Source: JAIPIY01 sp964489785 (GTDB taxonomy: Bacteria > Patescibacteriota > Minisyncoccia > Phycocordibacterales > UBA1006). From it: a stretch of DNA of 6,411 nucleotides. The translations under genes and the position numbers were made by a program. The stretch covers positions 1 to 6,411 of the forward strand of contig CAZAZY010000029.1 of NCBI GenBank assembly GCA_964489785.1, in the 5' to 3' direction. The notes beneath the pieces were generated by a model that saw only the letters and a program-made list of their open reading frames with translations, searched no databases and was not told where the DNA came from. Below, one piece after another: positions 5,968-6,411 of this stretch; position 1 is the stretch's first letter, and every line of letters starts with the position of its first letter.

Positions 5968-6246
5968 CTATTTACTTCCCTTGTTTAACCATTTATACAG
6001 TGACCCTGTAAAAGTCAGCACGAGAATTCCTGTGAGAAGGAGTAGCATAGGATTCTCTTTGAGAAAAGGTATTTGATCAACAATTCTTTCAAAACCTTTC
6101 AAAGTCATCCCAACACCAAACACAACCAAAAAGGAAAAAACCAAAGGATACCGAGAAAGAACTGGTTCAGTATATTTACTGGTAGTATCATGAACTTCTT
6201 TTACAATTTTTTCTACACCCTGAATTGGGTCTTTTATATGCATCAT
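5968..6246 (-). CDS. Small two-helix membrane protein of unknown function
   Basis: This 92-residue protein has a soluble, charged N-terminus (1-32). Two hydrophobic segments fit membrane helices, about 34-50 (PLVFSFLVVFGVGMTLK) and about 66-84 (PMLLLLTGILVLTFTGSLY). They are joined by a short polar loop, FERIVDQIPFLKEN, and the protein ends in the basic tail KWLNKGSK. By the positive-inside rule both ends would be cytoplasmic, with the loop outside. There is no signal peptide or enzymatic motif. I recognise the FERIVDQIPFL-ENPMLLLLTGI pattern as one seen in uncharacterised Patescibacteria proteins, but know no function. Two adjacent ATG codons (6246 and 6243) are possible starts; the first is taken because the -10 box upstream gives a leaderless transcript. 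It follows a partial membrane-protein gene on the same strand by 46 nt. Confidence 0.8.
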   Translation of the reverse strand: MMHIKDPIQGVEKIVKEVHDTTSKYTEPVLSRYPLVFSFLVVFGVGMTLKGFERIVDQIPFLKENPMLLLLTGILVLTFTGSLYKWLNKGSK

Positions 6247-6253
6247 ATAGGTA

Positions 6254-6262
6254 ATAATATCA
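6254..6262 (-). promoter_or_regulatory. Extended -10 promoter of the 92-residue membrane protein
   Basis: On the minus strand TGATATTAT (6262-6254) matches the extended -10 form TG-N-TATAAT with one change. No convincing -35 is seen, which is usual for extended -10 promoters. The box ends 7 nt before the ATG at 6246, so the transcript would begin at or one base before the start codon. The surroundings are very AT-rich, so chance matches are easy. Confidence 0.4.
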
Positions 6263-6292
6263 CAAAATCAATAAGTAGATTTAAATTAGATT

Positions 6293-6411
6293 CTATAACA
6301 CAAAAATAAGAATTAACATAGTAACAATAGCAATAACAAATCCTACCAAAAAAATATTATTTCTTCTTTTATCCTGTATTGATGATTCTCGGGTAACCAA
6401 ATATATGTAGC
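6293..6411 (-). CDS. C-terminal fragment of a membrane-anchored protein (cut by the window edge)
   Basis: A minus-strand frame enters from the right edge and ends at a TAG (6295-6293), giving the last 38 residues of a protein. The visible part is a polar, basic stretch (TRESSIQDKRRNN) followed by about 20 hydrophobic residues running to the end (IFLVGFVIAIVTMLILIFVL), which fits a C-terminal membrane helix with its basic flank in the cytoplasm. The family cannot be identified. It lies on the same strand as the 92-residue membrane protein downstream. The other two minus-strand frames close within the edge region. The hydrophobic-after-basic arrangement argues for a real gene, but AT-rich DNA can produce such stretches by chance. 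Confidence 0.45.
   Translation of the reverse strand, partial: YIYLVTRESSIQDKRRNNIFLVGFVIAIVTMLILIFVL

Noticed and set aside
6073..6309. 78-residue plus-strand open frame near the right edge
   Set aside because: It is antisense to the 92-residue membrane protein, has an Asn/Phe/Lys-rich low-complexity composition, and has no promoter or start signal.

Overview
The window looks like a piece of an AT-rich genome from the Candidate Phyla Radiation (Patescibacteria, probably the Parcubacteria side). This is judged from protein style, not from a marker gene. The cysteinyl-tRNA synthetase carries the HIGN and GGIEHIPIHHTNE variants I associate with that group. A short winged-helix protein with a PaaX/Cas2-like C-terminal domain is also typical of it. 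Genes are densely packed, no start has a recognisable Shine-Dalgarno sequence, and the standard bacterial code fits (no in-frame TGA in any gene).

Layout. Positions 1-296 hold no supportable complete gene, but contain a 17-bp inverted repeat and a good promoter for cysS (+, 297-1769). A fully symmetric bidirectional terminator (1761-1794) overlaps the cysS stop codon and also serves the opposing chaperone operon. That operon runs on the minus strand in the order grpE (5309-4689), dnaK (4663-2768), dnaJ (2706-1804), with a hairpin in the dnaK-dnaJ gap. Divergent from grpE is a 183-residue winged-helix/PaaX-like protein (+, 5405-5956). It converges on a 92-residue two-helix membrane protein (-, 6246-5968). 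At the right edge is the C-terminal tail of another membrane-anchored protein (-, 6411-6293).

How it fits together. GrpE, DnaK and DnaJ form the Hsp70 folding machine; here the J-protein has no zinc finger and no cysteine. No hrcA gene and no CIRCE operator are visible. Instead, the grpE/PaaX-like intergenic region contains a 30-bp near-perfect palindrome (14 of 15 pairs) that covers most of both divergent -35 elements. The main proposal is that the PaaX-like protein is the local, autoregulated regulator of the heat-shock operon, replacing HrcA/CIRCE. This is inference from position and operator geometry.

A second theme is leaderless or nearly leaderless transcription. For four genes (cysS, grpE, the PaaX-like gene and the 92-residue gene) the -10 box lies only 6-9 nt before the ATG, so transcripts should start 0-3 nt from the start codon.
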